The notes: generated by a model not told the origin, from the sequence alone. Positions 26,259 to 36,440 are shown, counted from the stretch's first letter. The stretch: 41,916 nt of DNA from Alphaproteobacteria bacterium (GCA_009781045.1 WQYW01000024.1:1-41916); one strand, 5' to 3'. Made by a program: numbers and translations.

Positions 26259-26543
26259 TCAGGAACACGGAAGCGGATCGCATCCAGGGAATTGCGCCCA
26301 ACCGACTGCGCCGAGGCCCTGCTGATTGCTGATTCGGTAGATGCGCATCAGGTCTTGCCGATTCAGTCTCCCTGATGCGACAACGAGCCAACCTGGCGCG
26401 CTGGCCTTTTCGACGGTTACGAGAATGGCGCGATCGTGAGCGACCTCGCGCATACACTCTGGCATGGATTTCAGGGTCTGCGGCACCCTGTTTCTGCAAC
26501 GCAGGCTCCCCGGTTGCCCCTTAAGGCCCAGTGTCCGGATCAC
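26259..26543 (-). CDS. Possible small ORF coupled to the SUFU-domain gene
   Basis: 94 codons starting at a GTG whose last bases overlap the stop of the SUFU gene in a GTGA arrangement, a classic coupling context. The second half looks protein-like (HDRAILVTVEKASAPGWLVV, then NRQDLMRIYRISNQQGLGAV); the first 30 residues less so. It could be a degraded downstream gene rather than a functional one. No family recognised. Confidence 0.35.
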   Translation of the reverse strand: MIRTLGLKGQPGSLRCRNRVPQTLKSMPECMREVAHDRAILVTVEKASAPGWLVVASGRLNRQDLMRIYRISNQQGLGAVGWAQFPGCDPLPCS

Positions 26544-27166
26544 ACCGCGCTGGGCCGTTTCGGATCTATGACGGCAGGAATTTTCCCGTCATCCAGGAAA
26601 TGGACGATACTTTCGAAGAAGCCCTTCCTGTCCATCTCGCTGCATTCGGCACTTGTGATCGGGATGACCTGCAGGAAACGGACGGTCTTGCCCTTGATCT
26701 TCAATCGCGCGAATTCGGCGTTCTCCTGGGCCGGCGGCAGCAGCAGGGCGTGGGAAAGCAGGCTCCCCTTCTCGAACGGTTTTCCATAGGGTGTCGAGGT
26801 GAGATTGGGGACGACATGGAGAGGCCCGAGCCAGACCTTCTGCTGCGCTGCGTATTCGGCAAGTGACGACAGCATGGCATAGGGCCAGAATCCAGCCTCT
26901 CCGGTCGCGCGTGGAATCGGCCAGTCTTCCGGGACCCGGGTGAGGAGTTCGACATGCAGGAATTCCTCCCGCTTCTTCTGGCTCTCTGGAACCGGCATTT
27001 CGAAGCCGCTCAGGCCCATTGTCACCAGGGTCTGAAACGACCGGTGGCGATTCGGCGGATAGATGTAGACGTGAACGCCGTCTCCGGTCGCAAACAGCGC
27101 GTGTTTCGACTTGCCGAAAAAGCGCTCCAGATGCCTGGCAATGGCCTTCTCATTCAGCGGCTCCAT
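26540..27166 (-). CDS. Suppressor-of-fused (SUFU) domain protein
   Basis: 208 residues starting MEPLNEKAIARHLERFFGKS. The SUFU domain is clear: DGVHVYIYPPNRHRSFQTLV, TMGLSGFEMPVPESQKKREE, VELLTRVPEDWP, WLGPLHVVPN, HALLLPPAQENAEFARL, the RFLQVIPITSAECSEMDRKG motif, and VIDPKRPSAV at the end. Bacterial SUFU proteins are cytoplasmic and many are known or predicted as immunity proteins in polymorphic toxin systems. Here no toxin gene is recognised beside it. A GGGAG ribosome site lies about eight bases before the ATG. The 3' end overlaps a small ORF by GTGA. Confidence 0.88.
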   Translation of the reverse strand: MEPLNEKAIARHLERFFGKSKHALFATGDGVHVYIYPPNRHRSFQTLVTMGLSGFEMPVPESQKKREEFLHVELLTRVPEDWPIPRATGEAGFWPYAMLSSLAEYAAQQKVWLGPLHVVPNLTSTPYGKPFEKGSLLSHALLLPPAQENAEFARLKIKGKTVRFLQVIPITSAECSEMDRKGFFESIVHFLDDGKIPAVIDPKRPSAV

Positions 27167-27700
27167 GGCAGTCTCCCGTAATCAATCGGCATTGCCGGTC
27201 TTTCCGCCATCGGCTCGACCGCAGCTGTGCTGCCGGATGTCCCTTATCCCATGGAAACGAAAATTTGAAAGCGCCGTGCCCGGCGGCGGCGTTCACATCT
27301 GTCGGGCCTGGCATACCCCCCCGGCGAATATCGGGTGCGGCAGTGAGGAGGCTCTGGCGCGAAGAAACCGCACGCTCCACATCATCGCGGCCACCGCGCA
27401 ATTTGAGACCCTCGCAAAGGCCCTCGAGATTGAATCGCACACGCGGCCAACGGCGTCCCTCGAGGGGGTGATGTGCACCCCGCCCCTCCTGGCCTCGCCG
27501 GCTGTGAATTGCAGCCAGGGCCAGCCAAGGACAGGCAGCCAGGGACCGTCTGTGCCCCTCATCCTTGCGGGCCCAATGCCGATCGGGGCCGACTTGCCGA
27601 CCTCAATTCATGCTCCCCGCGCACCCGCGCAGGGGCCCCCTTTGAGACATTGAGAAGCCGGCGTCGCGCCAGAACAAAGAGGCGCGGGGCCTGATCGCAG
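27167..27700. other. Intergenic between SUFU and YqaA genes
   Basis: No toxin gene or recognisable fragment could be identified here, despite the SUFU gene beside it. ORFs look like shadows. A palindromic or terminator-type element for the YqaA gene was not found. Confidence 0.4.
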
Positions 27701-28282
27701 CTAAACCAGTTTGACCGCGACGATGAAGCCCAGCACCAGCACAATAAGCCCGATCGTCACCCAGAGGCCGAGATGGCGTTCGATCCGCACCCGGATCCAG
27801 TCACCATAGCGATTGAGCAGAATGGCCGAAATAAAGAACCGCCCACCACGGGCCACGATCGAGCACAGGATGAACAGCCAGAAGTTATAGGCGGCAAAAC
27901 CCGAGGTGATGGTGACGAGCTTATAGGGGATCGGGGTCAGACCCTTGACCAGGATGATGACCGCACCCCATTCGGCATAGGACTGGCGAAACGCCTCGAC
28001 CTTGCCGCCCAGCCCGTAGATCTGGATCAGCCACTGCCCGACCGAGTCATAGAGCAGTGCGCCGATGGCATAACCGAGGATACCGCCCAGCACCGAGGTC
28101 AGCGTGCACACCGTGGCATAGAGCCAGGCCCGTTGCGGCCGTGCCAGCGACATCGGAATCAGCATGACGTCCGGAGGCACCGGAAAAAAGGAGCTTTCGG
28201 CAAAGGATACCGCTCCCATGATCCAGAGGGCATAAGGTTTATGGGCGGCGTCGATGCACCAGTCGTAAATCCGTTTCAGCAT
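27701..28282 (-). CDS. YqaA/DedA-family (VTT domain) membrane protein
   Basis: 193 residues starting MLKRIYDWCIDAAHKPYALW. About five hydrophobic segments carry the SNARE-associated (VTT/DedA) features: SFAESSFFPVPPDVMLIPMS with the conserved glutamate and prolines, GGILGYAIGALLYDSVGQW, VILVKGLTPIPYKLVTITSG, and ARGGRFFISAIL with the conserved RxxRF-type end. DedA/YqaA proteins are inner-membrane flippase-like proteins affecting lipid carriers. The frame is open 66 bp further; MLKR is chosen because it begins the family N-terminus. Confidence 0.87.
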   Translation of the reverse strand: MLKRIYDWCIDAAHKPYALWIMGAVSFAESSFFPVPPDVMLIPMSLARPQRAWLYATVCTLTSVLGGILGYAIGALLYDSVGQWLIQIYGLGGKVEAFRQSYAEWGAVIILVKGLTPIPYKLVTITSGFAAYNFWLFILCSIVARGGRFFISAILLNRYGDWIRVRIERHLGLWVTIGLIVLVLGFIVAVKLV

Positions 28283-28730
28283 GGGGGCGGATGAAGCATC
28301 ACAGCGCCGATTTGTCCATGGTGACGTCGCCCCATGATGAATGGCCAAACCCCATGATCAAGCCCCATGATCGATGATGAAACGGCCGGAAGCGCCAGGA
28401 GTACTGCGAACCCGGACCGAAAAGCGCCTGGTCTGCCGGAAAGGCCGATTCCCGGCGCAGTCGACGGAGCCGACAGAAGTGACCGGCGCTTCCACCAGGC
28501 GGTTCCCGAAAGACCGCCTGGCTGAGACCTGGATTCTCAAGCGGACGGAACAGATGGCGCACGTCGTGGCGCTTTCACCTGTGGGACCTGTCCCGTTCTG
28601 CGCGCCTCCCAATCGGATCTGTGAGATCCCTCGGACACTCCGATCCCGGATCTTCTCCGCCTCTCTGTGACCGCTCCTTGAGGCCGACGCTGCAGCTTTT
28701 CGGGATTCCAGAAATTCCGCCACAGCGGGT
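28283..28730. other. Intergenic between YqaA and Sel1 genes
   Basis: No coding evidence. A small iteration of catgatgaatgg/catgatcaagcc/catgatcgatgatg words lies at 28334-28378, about 50-95 bp upstream of the YqaA start. Confidence 0.4.
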
Positions 28731-29747
28731 CTATCGTTTCAGGGAACTCTCGCGCTCCAGCCCAAGCGCATCGAGAAATTCGTCAACATCGAATCCGAGC
28801 TTTTCCGCCTGCTCGAAATAGGCTTCGGCTGCCATCCGATCCCGCGTCATACCCTCGCCGCGCAGGGCCATGGCCCCGAGCGTGGCAGCGGCGCGACCAT
28901 TGCCGAGGTCGGCGGCACGCTTGTACCATTTTACCGATTCCGCCAGGTCCTTTGGAATGCCCTCAACCTGCCCGGTCGCATAAGCGGCCCCGAAATTGTA
29001 ACAGGCGCGCGGCTGATCGCGTTTCGCCGCTTCCTTGAGATAATAGAGCGCCTTGCCCCGATCACCGAGGCCGGTCATGGCATAGACATAGAGTTCAAAA
29101 AACGCATCGCCATTGCCGCGTTCGGCAGCTTCCAGATGCAGCCGCAGGCTTTCGGGAAGATCCCTGGGGCGGCCACGGCCGTTATAGGCCATGAGGCCGA
29201 GGAGATAGCGCACGGCGCCCTCGGGGTCGTCGCCCTTGAGAGCCTTCTGCGCATAGACATAGGCCTCATCATCGCGCCTGAAAGTCCAGAAGAGATTATA
29301 GGCGACGAGATAGGCGCCATAGTCCGAGCCGAGTTCGGCGGCTCGCTTATAGGCATCCAGCGCCGCCTCGCGATCCTCGGCAACGCCCCAGCCGTTCCAG
29401 AGACAGCGGCCATAGTCGACCCAGGCATTGGCATGTCCGCCGTTGGCCGCTTCATGCATCGCCCGCGCCAGCAGTTCACGTCGCGAGTTCGGCTCGGTGC
29501 CCTTTTCGATCGCCTTGAACAGGGCGACGGCGGCCGCATAGAGGTCCGCATCGCGCCGCACGGAGCGCGTGTCGGTGAGAAGTTTTTCCACGCTCTGCAC
29601 GACCGGGCTCGCGTCCTGCGCCAGAACCGGGCTCAAGGAAGGGGCAAGTGAGACCAGGCTGAGCGCAACGCCTGCACAAAGCCCGATGGCAACAGATCTG
29701 AACCCGAAAGAAATGGCAGCCTCCCAAAATTGCGGATTCCCGTCCAT
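28731..29747 (-). CDS. Exported Sel1-repeat protein
   Basis: 338 residues. A hydrophobic segment (~14-38: FRSVAIGLCAGVALSLVSLA) ending in VLAQ is a signal peptide with a longer than usual N-region. At least five Sel1-like units follow, such as GRCLWNGWGVAEDREAALDA, LGLMAYNGRGRPRDLPESLR, FGAAYATGQVEGIPKDLAES and LGAMALRGEGMTRDRMAAEA. Repeats are divergent, unlike the near-identical ones at 9691-11067. A periplasmic scaffold or regulator role is likely from the fold. No clear ribosome site precedes the only in-frame ATG; the start is uncertain. Confidence 0.78.
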   Translation of the reverse strand: MDGNPQFWEAAISFGFRSVAIGLCAGVALSLVSLAPSLSPVLAQDASPVVQSVEKLLTDTRSVRRDADLYAAAVALFKAIEKGTEPNSRRELLARAMHEAANGGHANAWVDYGRCLWNGWGVAEDREAALDAYKRAAELGSDYGAYLVAYNLFWTFRRDDEAYVYAQKALKGDDPEGAVRYLLGLMAYNGRGRPRDLPESLRLHLEAAERGNGDAFFELYVYAMTGLGDRGKALYYLKEAAKRDQPRACYNFGAAYATGQVEGIPKDLAESVKWYKRAADLGNGRAAATLGAMALRGEGMTRDRMAAEAYFEQAEKLGFDVDEFLDALGLERESSLKR

Positions 29748-30391
29748 CCGGGCATCCGGTCACAATCTGGTTTTTGATTGCAGAATTGCGGCATTGCAGG
29801 GGCAATCTTGTCCGATTGTTGCCACGCCTTCGTTGCCCCTCGCGCCCCTCTACGCTTCGGCCAGATTCCTGACCGCAACAGCCCCTTGGGAAGGGAGCCC
29901 TGGGGAGGGAGCCCTGGGGAGGGAGCCTTGGGGCCCTTGGGGCCATCAGGGAAGGCCGATCGGGACGAGAGTTCACCCAATCTCACTCCGGCGCCTGCCT
30001 CAGGGAGCCTCCGGACCTCGCAGCCTCACCCGGCTTTCACCCACAAGCGGCCATGTTCATCATCAGAGCGCGGGGCATGGACCAGCTGATGCCCATCCCC
30101 CGACCGCAACCCCGCATTTCCGCTCTTGAGGCGCAGAACCGCAACGCGTCCGGCAGTTGGCGATCCGGCTTTGCACATCCCCTGGGCGACGGCAAAGCCC
30201 GCGACCGCGCTCATCGCCTGACATTGCGTGCCCCGAAAGCGAAGCGGCGGAATTTCAGATCAATCACCGCTCCCTGGCGTCAGGAAATTAGGGATATCGC
30301 CCCAAATCGAGGCAGAACAACTGCCCGCCGCAGCGCAGGCTTGCTACTCTTGCCTGCAAAGTGCCACCCGAGATCGTCTGTGAGCCCCGTC
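29748..30391. other. Intergenic with short GC-rich tandem repeat
   Basis: The frame of the exporter gene is open through part of this region (from 30053), but without protein-like composition. At 29893-29934 a 14-bp unit (gggagccctgggga) is repeated almost three times. The exporter's promoter should lie in the last 150 bases. Confidence 0.5.
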
Positions 30392-32173
30392 ATGCCCATC
30401 CTGCGCCTCTATTCCCGCGTCCTCGCCCTGCTTGGCAAAGAACGGCGCCTGGGCTGGCTGCTCGCCACCGCCAACCTCCTGCTGGCCGGAGCGCTGTTTG
30501 CCGAACCGGTGCTGTTTGGCCGCATCGTTGACGTCCTCTCCGGCAAGGCCGGTGCCGGCTCGGCCTCGGCGTGGCCCTATCTCGCCGCCTGGGTCGCCTT
30601 CGGCCTCTTCACCATCATCTGCGGCGTCCTGGTGTCGCTCCATGCCGACCGGCTTTCCCACCGCCAGCGTCAGACCATCCTGACCAGCTATTTCGAACAT
30701 ATCCTGCAGCTGCCTCTGACCTTCCATTCCGGCACCCATTCCGGGCGCCTGATGAAAGTGATGCTCAACGGCACCGACGCGCTGTGGCGCCTGTGGCTCG
30801 GGTTCTTCCGCGAGCACTTCGCCGCCATCCTTTCGGTCGTGGTGCTGCTGCCGCTGTCGCTCTATCTCAACTGGCGACTTGCCATCCTGCTCTTCGTGCT
30901 CTGCGTCCTGTTCACGATCCTGACCACCTTCGTGGTGCGCAAGACCTATGGCATGCAGATGGCCGTCGAGGAGCATTACAGCGACCTCTCGGCACGGGCC
31001 TCCGACGCACTGGGCAATGTCGCCCTGGTGCAGAGCTATGTGCGCATTGCCGCCGAGGTGCAGGGGCTGCGCTCGGTCGCCGACCAGCTCCTCGCCGCGC
31101 AGATGCCGGTACTGTCGTGGTGGGCGCTGGTCACCGTGATCACCCGGGCCTCGACCACCATCACCGTGCTCGCCATCTTCACCCTCGGCATCGCACTCCA
31201 TGCCCAGGGCCTGACCACGGTCGGTGAGATCGTGATGCTCGTCAGCTTCGCCACGCTTCTGATCCAGAAGCTGGAACAGGTGGTCAGCTTCATCAACAAC
31301 GTGTTCATGGAGGCGCCACGGCTGCGCGAATTCTTCAATGTGCTCGATACCGTACCGGCAGTGCGCGACCGCCCCGACGCCATCGAGGTCGGGCGACTCT
31401 CGGGCCTGGTCGAATTCAAGGACGTGTCTTTTTCCTATGACGGCAAGCGCTCAGCGCTGGCCGACGTGTCCTTCACCGCCCTTCCCGGCCAGACCATCGC
31501 CCTGGTGGGCCCCACCGGTGCCGGCAAATCCACCGCCATCGCACTGCTGCACCGGGCTTTCGATCCCCAGTCCGGCTTCATCATGATCGACGGCATGGAT
31601 GTCCGCGGCATCTCGCTGGCGTCGCTGCGCCGCAATATCGGCGTCGTGTTCCAGGAAGCGCTGCTGTTCAACCGCTCGATCGCAGAAAATCTGCGGGTCG
31701 GCAAACCGGACGCCACCCAGGACGAACTGCTGCTCGCCGCTGAGCGCGCCCAGGCCCTGCCCTTCATCGAGCGCAGTGGCGGCTTCGACGCCAGTGCCGG
31801 CGAACGCGGACGGATGCTGTCGGGGGGCGAGCGCCAGCGCCTGTCGATCGCCCGCGCTCTGCTCAAGGACCCGCCGATTCTGATCCTCGACGAGGCCACC
31901 AGCGCGCTCGACGCGGTGACCGAGGCCAAGGTCAGTGCAGCCCTTGATGAGGTGATGAAGGGGCGCACCACCTTCGTCATTGCCCACCGCCTCTCCACCA
32001 TCCGCAACGCCACACGGATTCTGGTTTTTGACTATGGCCGCGTCATCGAAAGCGGAACTTTCGATGAACTCGTGGCCAATGGCGGCCATTTCGCCGCGCT
32101 GGCCAAGGCCCAGTTCATGACCCAGGATAAGGCCGCCACCACCGCGCCGGCGGCGCCCGATCCCGCCCTGTAA
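30392..32173 (+). CDS. ndvA: Glucan exporter, ABC transporter with fused permease (NdvA/ChvA-type)
   Basis: 593-residue half-transporter with membrane domain (~1-310, several hydrophobic helices starting [20 protein letters not shown]) and ATP-binding domain (~335-580). Walker [11 protein letters not shown]-loop VFQEALLFN, signature [15 protein letters not shown], Walker [13 protein letters not shown] and H-loop IAHRLSTI are intact. The N-terminal [20 protein letters not shown] and [20 protein letters not shown] segments resemble NdvA/ChvA, which export cyclic beta-1,2-glucan to the periplasm. No cyclic glucan synthase (NdvB) is in the window, so exact substrate is inferred. The start at 30392 is set by family N-terminus. 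Confidence 0.85.
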   Translation: MPILRLYSRVLALLGKERRLGWLLATANLLLAGALFAEPVLFGRIVDVLSGKAGAGSASAWPYLAAWVAFGLFTIICGVLVSLHADRLSHRQRQTILTSYFEHILQLPLTFHSGTHSGRLMKVMLNGTDALWRLWLGFFREHFAAILSVVVLLPLSLYLNWRLAILLFVLCVLFTILTTFVVRKTYGMQMAVEEHYSDLSARASDALGNVALVQSYVRIAAEVQGLRSVADQLLAAQMPVLSWWALVTVITRASTTITVLAIFTLGIALHAQGLTTVGEIVMLVSFATLLIQKLEQVVSFINNVFMEAPRLREFFNVLDTVPAVRDRPDAIEVGRLSGLVEFKDVSFSYDGKRSALADVSFTALPGQTIALVGPTGAGKSTAIALLHRAFDPQSGFIMIDGMDVRGISLASLRRNIGVVFQEALLFNRSIAENLRVGKPDATQDELLLAAERAQALPFIERSGGFDASAGERGRMLSGGERQRLSIARALLKDPPILILDEATSALDAVTEAKVSAALDEVMKGRTTFVIAHRLSTIRNATRILVFDYGRVIESGTFDELVANGGHFAALAKAQFMTQDKAATTAPAAPDPAL

Positions 32174-32199
32174 CAGGAGAGCGGGTGGCCCCTGTCGAA

Positions 32200-32223
32200 A
32201 TTCGGCCGCCTTTGTGGCCGAAT
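32200..32223 (+). terminator. Hairpin downstream of the glucan exporter
   Basis: attcggcc and ggccgaat form an eight-base perfect stem around an eight-base loop, 26 bp after the stop. A short T-containing stretch (tctgttcactttt) follows. It is a plausible but not strong terminator. Confidence 0.4.
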
Positions 32224-32406
32224 ATGGAGGTCTGTTCACTTTTGATCTGTTGATCCCCGCCTTAAGTAATACCTGGAAGGGTGCAGGGCGTTGGGGCGGC
32301 TTTTGTGCGCAGACCCTCGCTCGCGACAGCTTCCGGATCTGCTAGAAGACGTCATTCAACCCGGAAAAGATCTGCGAATCACAACCGGCTCCAAGGACAG
32401 GAATCG

Positions 32407-33711
32407 ATGGTGTACTGCTTTTGCCGCCCGCTTGGCCGGTTCCTGCCTGGCCTGTTGCTCGTCACTGCCACCCTCTTCGCCCTGCCCCACAAGGCCGCCG
32501 CCGAGGCGCTGCTCCTGATCGAGGCCGACAGCGGCAAGGTTCTGCAGGCCGAGAACGCCACCGTACCCTGGCATCCCGCCTCGGTTACCAAGATCATGAC
32601 CGCCTATGTGACCCTGAATGCGGTCAAGAAAGGCCGGGTGACGCTCGACTCGCTGCTTACGGTATCGGCGCTGGCCTATGCCCAGTCGCCATCGAAGATG
32701 GGTTTCCGTCCCGGCACCAGGGTCACAATCGATAACGCCCTCAAGATGATGATGGTGAAATCGGCCAATGACATGGCGGTCGCGCTCGCCGAAGGGGTCG
32801 GCGGCTCGGTCGACAACTTCGCCACCATGATGAACCAGACCGCCCAGAGCCTCGGGATGACGCAGACCCATTATGTCAATCCCAACGGCCTGCCGGCCGA
32901 CGAGCAGATCACATCGGCGCGCGATCTCGCCATCCTGTCGCGCGCCTTCATCCGCGACCTCCCAGAATATGAATATTTCGTCCATATCCCGGCGATCCGC
33001 TTCGGTGGCCACATCACCCCGAATTTCAACACCCTGATCGGGCGTTATGCCGGCGCCGACGGCTTCAAGACCGGTTTCATCTGCGCCTCAGGGTATAATC
33101 TCGTGGCTTCCGCAACCCGCAACGGCAGGCGGCTGATTGCGGTGGTGCTGGGGGCGCCGTCATCCACCGGGCGCGCCGTCAAGGCGATGCAGCTGCTCGA
33201 CCGCGGCTTCTCGCCGGATTTCACCAGCTGGCTGCAGGCCTCTCCCGGCACCGTCGACCAGCTCGCTCCCACCGAGAGCGCACCGCCCGACCTCCATGAC
33301 CAGATGTGCAGCGGCCGCCACAACCACGCCCAAAGCGACGATCCCCTGGTCAGTGCCGATGCCTCTGACGGCCAGAGCCCGGCCACGTCCCTCCTCACCC
33401 CGCCGCAGATGATCAAGGCTTCCGACCTCCTGGCAGCTCCCCCCCAGGGAGCCGAGCCCCTGCTGGTCTATACCGGCCCGACCCGCACCGGTGAGGCCCT
33501 GGTTGCCGCCGAAGCCGCTGATGCCGCCTGGCAGTCGCGTTCGCACCGCCATGGCCGGAAATCGCGCGCCGCACTGCGAAGAGGCGGGAAAGCTCACAAC
33601 GCGGGGAAAGCCCACGCCGCCACAGGCAAACCGGAGGCGGGCAGCAAAAAGCCTGCAGCGGCAAAACAGAACGCCCACAAACCCGCGGCCAGATCCGCCG
33701 CCGCGCACTGA
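32407..33711 (+). CDS. D-alanyl-D-alanine carboxypeptidase (DacC/DacF type)
   Basis: 434-residue penicillin-binding protein that removes the terminal D-Ala from muropeptides in the periplasm. The signal peptide is a hydrophobic stretch ending HKAAAEA. The three active-site motifs are present: SVTKIM (S-x-x-K), SANDMA (S-x-N) and DGFKTGF (K-T-G). The C-terminal ~180 residues lack the usual beta-sandwich pattern and end in a Lys/Ala/His-rich tail (KPEAGSKKPAAAKQNAHKPA) that may bind peptidoglycan or membrane. An AGGA ribosome site precedes the ATG at 32407; the frame is open 126 bp further upstream with shadow sequence. Confidence 0.9.
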   Translation: MVYCFCRPLGRFLPGLLLVTATLFALPHKAAAEALLLIEADSGKVLQAENATVPWHPASVTKIMTAYVTLNAVKKGRVTLDSLLTVSALAYAQSPSKMGFRPGTRVTIDNALKMMMVKSANDMAVALAEGVGGSVDNFATMMNQTAQSLGMTQTHYVNPNGLPADEQITSARDLAILSRAFIRDLPEYEYFVHIPAIRFGGHITPNFNTLIGRYAGADGFKTGFICASGYNLVASATRNGRRLIAVVLGAPSSTGRAVKAMQLLDRGFSPDFTSWLQASPGTVDQLAPTESAPPDLHDQMCSGRHNHAQSDDPLVSADASDGQSPATSLLTPPQMIKASDLLAAPPQGAEPLLVYTGPTRTGEALVAAEAADAAWQSRSHRHGRKSRAALRRGGKAHNAGKAHAATGKPEAGSKKPAAAKQNAHKPAARSAAAH

Positions 33712-34072
33712 ACCGGGCTTTCGCAGATCGGCCTGTCCCGGCGCACATGACGCAAACCGCGCGGGGCGAGAGGAATTTATTGCAGCGCGCAAGCCGCAGG
33801 CTTTCAGACATTGATCCCATGATTCACGATCATGTGTCTCAAAGCTTGTGTCAGGGCTCAAGCCCGCTTGCTTCTCACCTCCCGCCGGCTCCATACTCGC
33901 TTTGAGGACTGCGTTCAGTGGTTCCGCGCGCGGAAATCTGCGCCTGCCACGCAAAAGCGCATGCCGATTGAGGCGCTTTTCGCGGGGAGCGGCGAATCCC
34001 GCCGCACATTGGACGCCAGCCAGTCCCGAAAACGTGGGTCGTCCACGGTCGGGAGCGATGGGGAGAGTTCCA
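33712..34072. other. Intergenic before fadD
   Basis: No gene. Near the middle the tcccatgattcacgatcatgtg words form an imperfect inverted repeat (33815-33836). The right end carries the GGGGAGAG ribosome site of fadD. Confidence 0.4.
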
Positions 34073-35740
34073 ATGGAACGCATCTGGCTCGAAGAATACC
34101 CTCCCGGCGTGCCTGCCGAGATTGATCCCGGCACCTATACATCCCTGGTCGAGCTGCTCGAGGAATGCTTCAAACGCTTTGCCGGGCGCACCGCCTTCAT
34201 CTGCATGGGCCGTTTTTTCAGCTACCACGACATCGACCGCGACTCGATCGCGCTTGCCGCCTGGCTGCAGGGCTGCGGCCTGCAGCGCGGATCACGCATC
34301 GCCCTGATGATGCCGAACCTGCCGCAATATGCGATTGCCATCGCCGCGGTGCTGCGCGCCGGCTATGTCGTGGTCAACGTCAATCCCCTCTATACGGCGA
34401 GCGAACTGCAGCATCAGCTCCGCGACTGCGGCGCCGAAGCCATCCTCGTGCTGGAGAATTTCGCCGCCACCGTGGCCGCAGTGATCGACACCACGCCTCT
34501 GAAACACGTCATCGTCACCCGGATTGGCGATCTTCTCGGCCTCAAGGGTCCCCTGATCAATCTCGCGGTCCGTTACCTCAAAAAAATGGTGCCGGACTAT
34601 TCGCTGCCCAAAGCCGTGCCCTTCACCCGAGCGCTGGCAAAGGGCCGCGCCATGACATTCACGCGGCCCGAACTAACCCTCGAGGATCTCGCTTTGCTGC
34701 AATATACCGGCGGCACCACCGGCACCTCCAAGGGCGCCATGCTGCTTCACCGCAACATTGTCGCCAACGTCCTGCAAAACGACGTCTGGCTGCTCCCGGC
34801 GCTGGCCGCCCACCCGGCGGACGAGCAGCTGTTCGGGGTCTGTGCGCTGCCACTCTATCACATCTTCGGCCTCACGGTGTGCTATCTGATGACGCTGCGC
34901 GCCGGCGGCTGCAGCCTGCTTATTCCCAACCCACGCGACATCCCCGCCACCATCCGCGAACTGCGCAAATATAAGGTCAACAGCTTCCCGGCGGTGAACA
35001 CGCTCTACAACGCCCTGATGCACCATCCCGACTTCAAAAAGATCGACTTTTCCAACCTCAAAGCCTCGATCGGCGGCGGCATGGCGGTGCAGAGGGCGGT
35101 GGCCGAGCAATGGAAACAGATGACCGGCAGCGCCATCACCGAAGGCTACGGTCTGTCGGAGACGTCTCCGGTTCTGACCTGCAACAAAATCACCGATACC
35201 CGTTTCAACGGCACCATCGGCCTTCCTTTGCCCTCGACCGAGATCTCGATCCGTGACGACCACAACCAGGAACTCGGCACCGGCCGGGCCGGCGAAATCT
35301 GCGCCCGCGGGCCGCAGGTCATGGCCGGCTACTGGAACCGGCCCGAGGAAACCTCCTGGGCGATGACTGCGGACGGATTTTTCCGCACCGGCGACGTCGG
35401 CGTCATGGACGACCGGGGCTTTACCCGGATCGTCGACCGCAAGAAGGACATGATCCTGGTCTCCGGCTTCAACGTCTATCCCAACGAGGTCGAGGATGTG
35501 CTGGCAGGCCATCCCGGGATACGCGAATGCGCCGTGATCGGCGTCCCCGATGACTCGACCGGCGAAGCCGTGAAGGCCTTTGTCGTCCTCAAAGACCCCA
35601 ACCTCACCGAAAAAGACATCAGGCAGATCTGTCGCGCCCAGCTCACCGGCTACAAGGTCCCCAAACTGATCGAATTCCGCGACGAGCTGCCGAAAACCCC
35701 GGTCGGCAAGATTCTGCGGCGGGAGCTGCGCGACAGCTGA
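34073..35740 (+). CDS. fadD: Long-chain fatty acid-CoA ligase
   Basis: 555-residue AMP-forming acyl-CoA synthetase that activates long-chain fatty acids for beta-oxidation. The P-loop-like motif YTGGTTGTSKGAML, the GYGLSETSP motif (~A5), GEICARGPQVMAGYW, the hinge TGDVGVMDDRGFTRIVDRKKDM and the C-terminal lysine motif PKTPVGKILRREL are all intact. Starts MERIWLEEYPPGVPAEIDPG, a typical FadD N-terminus, with a GGGGAGAG ribosome site. The frame is open 225 bp further upstream. No fatty-acid degradation neighbours in the window. Confidence 0.93.
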   Translation: MERIWLEEYPPGVPAEIDPGTYTSLVELLEECFKRFAGRTAFICMGRFFSYHDIDRDSIALAAWLQGCGLQRGSRIALMMPNLPQYAIAIAAVLRAGYVVVNVNPLYTASELQHQLRDCGAEAILVLENFAATVAAVIDTTPLKHVIVTRIGDLLGLKGPLINLAVRYLKKMVPDYSLPKAVPFTRALAKGRAMTFTRPELTLEDLALLQYTGGTTGTSKGAMLLHRNIVANVLQNDVWLLPALAAHPADEQLFGVCALPLYHIFGLTVCYLMTLRAGGCSLLIPNPRDIPATIRELRKYKVNSFPAVNTLYNALMHHPDFKKIDFSNLKASIGGGMAVQRAVAEQWKQMTGSAITEGYGLSETSPVLTCNKITDTRFNGTIGLPLPSTEISIRDDHNQELGTGRAGEICARGPQVMAGYWNRPEETSWAMTADGFFRTGDVGVMDDRGFTRIVDRKKDMILVSGFNVYPNEVEDVLAGHPGIRECAVIGVPDDSTGEAVKAFVVLKDPNLTEKDIRQICRAQLTGYKVPKLIEFRDELPKTPVGKILRRELRDS

Positions 35741-35943
35741 GGGCAAGGGCATGGCCCACCCTCTGGCAAGCCTGCGGGTGACTAGCGTTGTCATCAGCGG
35801 GGGGTGGCGATCTCAGAATGTGGCGGCACAGCGAAGTGAGGCGGATCGACTGACGGAACGGCAATGCCGCTTTCCAGCCCGCACCACGAAGCAAAGACCT
35901 CAACCGAAGATCGCCCGGTGCCGACACGCCAGATGAAAATGCC

Positions 35944-36405
35944 TCACCCTGCCTTCGGCACCATGGCGGCTCCTTCCCGCGCCAGCTGGTCGGCACGCTC
36001 GTTGCCGGCATTGCCGGCATGGCCCTTGACCCAGTGCCAGATCACCTGGTGTCTGGTCACGACCGCGTCGAGCCGCTGCCACAGATCGACATTCTTGACC
36101 GGTTCCTTGTTCGCAGTGCGCCAGCCGTTCCGCTTCCAGCCCTTGATCCAGCCGGTGATGCCCTGGCGCAAATACTGGCTGTCGGTGTGGACATCGACCT
36201 GACAGGGCCGCTTGAGGGCTTCCAGGGCTGCGATCGCCGCCATCAACTCCATGCGGTTATTGGTGGTGAAAGCCTCCCCACCTTTCATTTCGCGGGTGCG
36301 CGCACCGTATTGCAGGATGGCACCCCATCCCCCGGGTCCAGGATTGCCCGAACAGGCCCCGTCGGTATGGATGATCACGCGGTTTTCGGAATCCACCTTG
36401 GGCAA
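35944..36405 (-). CDS. rnhA: Ribonuclease HI
   Basis: 153 residues. Cleaves RNA in RNA-DNA hybrids. The catalytic residues are visible: [16 protein letters not shown] (Asp), [10 protein letters not shown] (Glu), [10 protein letters not shown] (Asp), and [16 protein letters not shown] (His and Asp). The start appears to be TTG at 36405, with GGAGG right behind a run of nine G at 36413-36421 as ribosome site. It is third in the ispH-thrB-rnhA set, starting 35 bp after thrB. Confidence 0.94.
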   Translation of the reverse strand: MPKVDSENRVIIHTDGACSGNPGPGGWGAILQYGARTREMKGGEAFTTNNRMELMAAIAALEALKRPCQVDVHTDSQYLRQGITGWIKGWKRNGWRTANKEPVKNVDLWQRLDAVVTRHQVIWHWVKGHAGNAGNERADQLAREGAAMVPKAG

Positions 36406-36440
36406 AACGCCTCCCCCCCCCGAAGTCAGCTGCCACCAGA

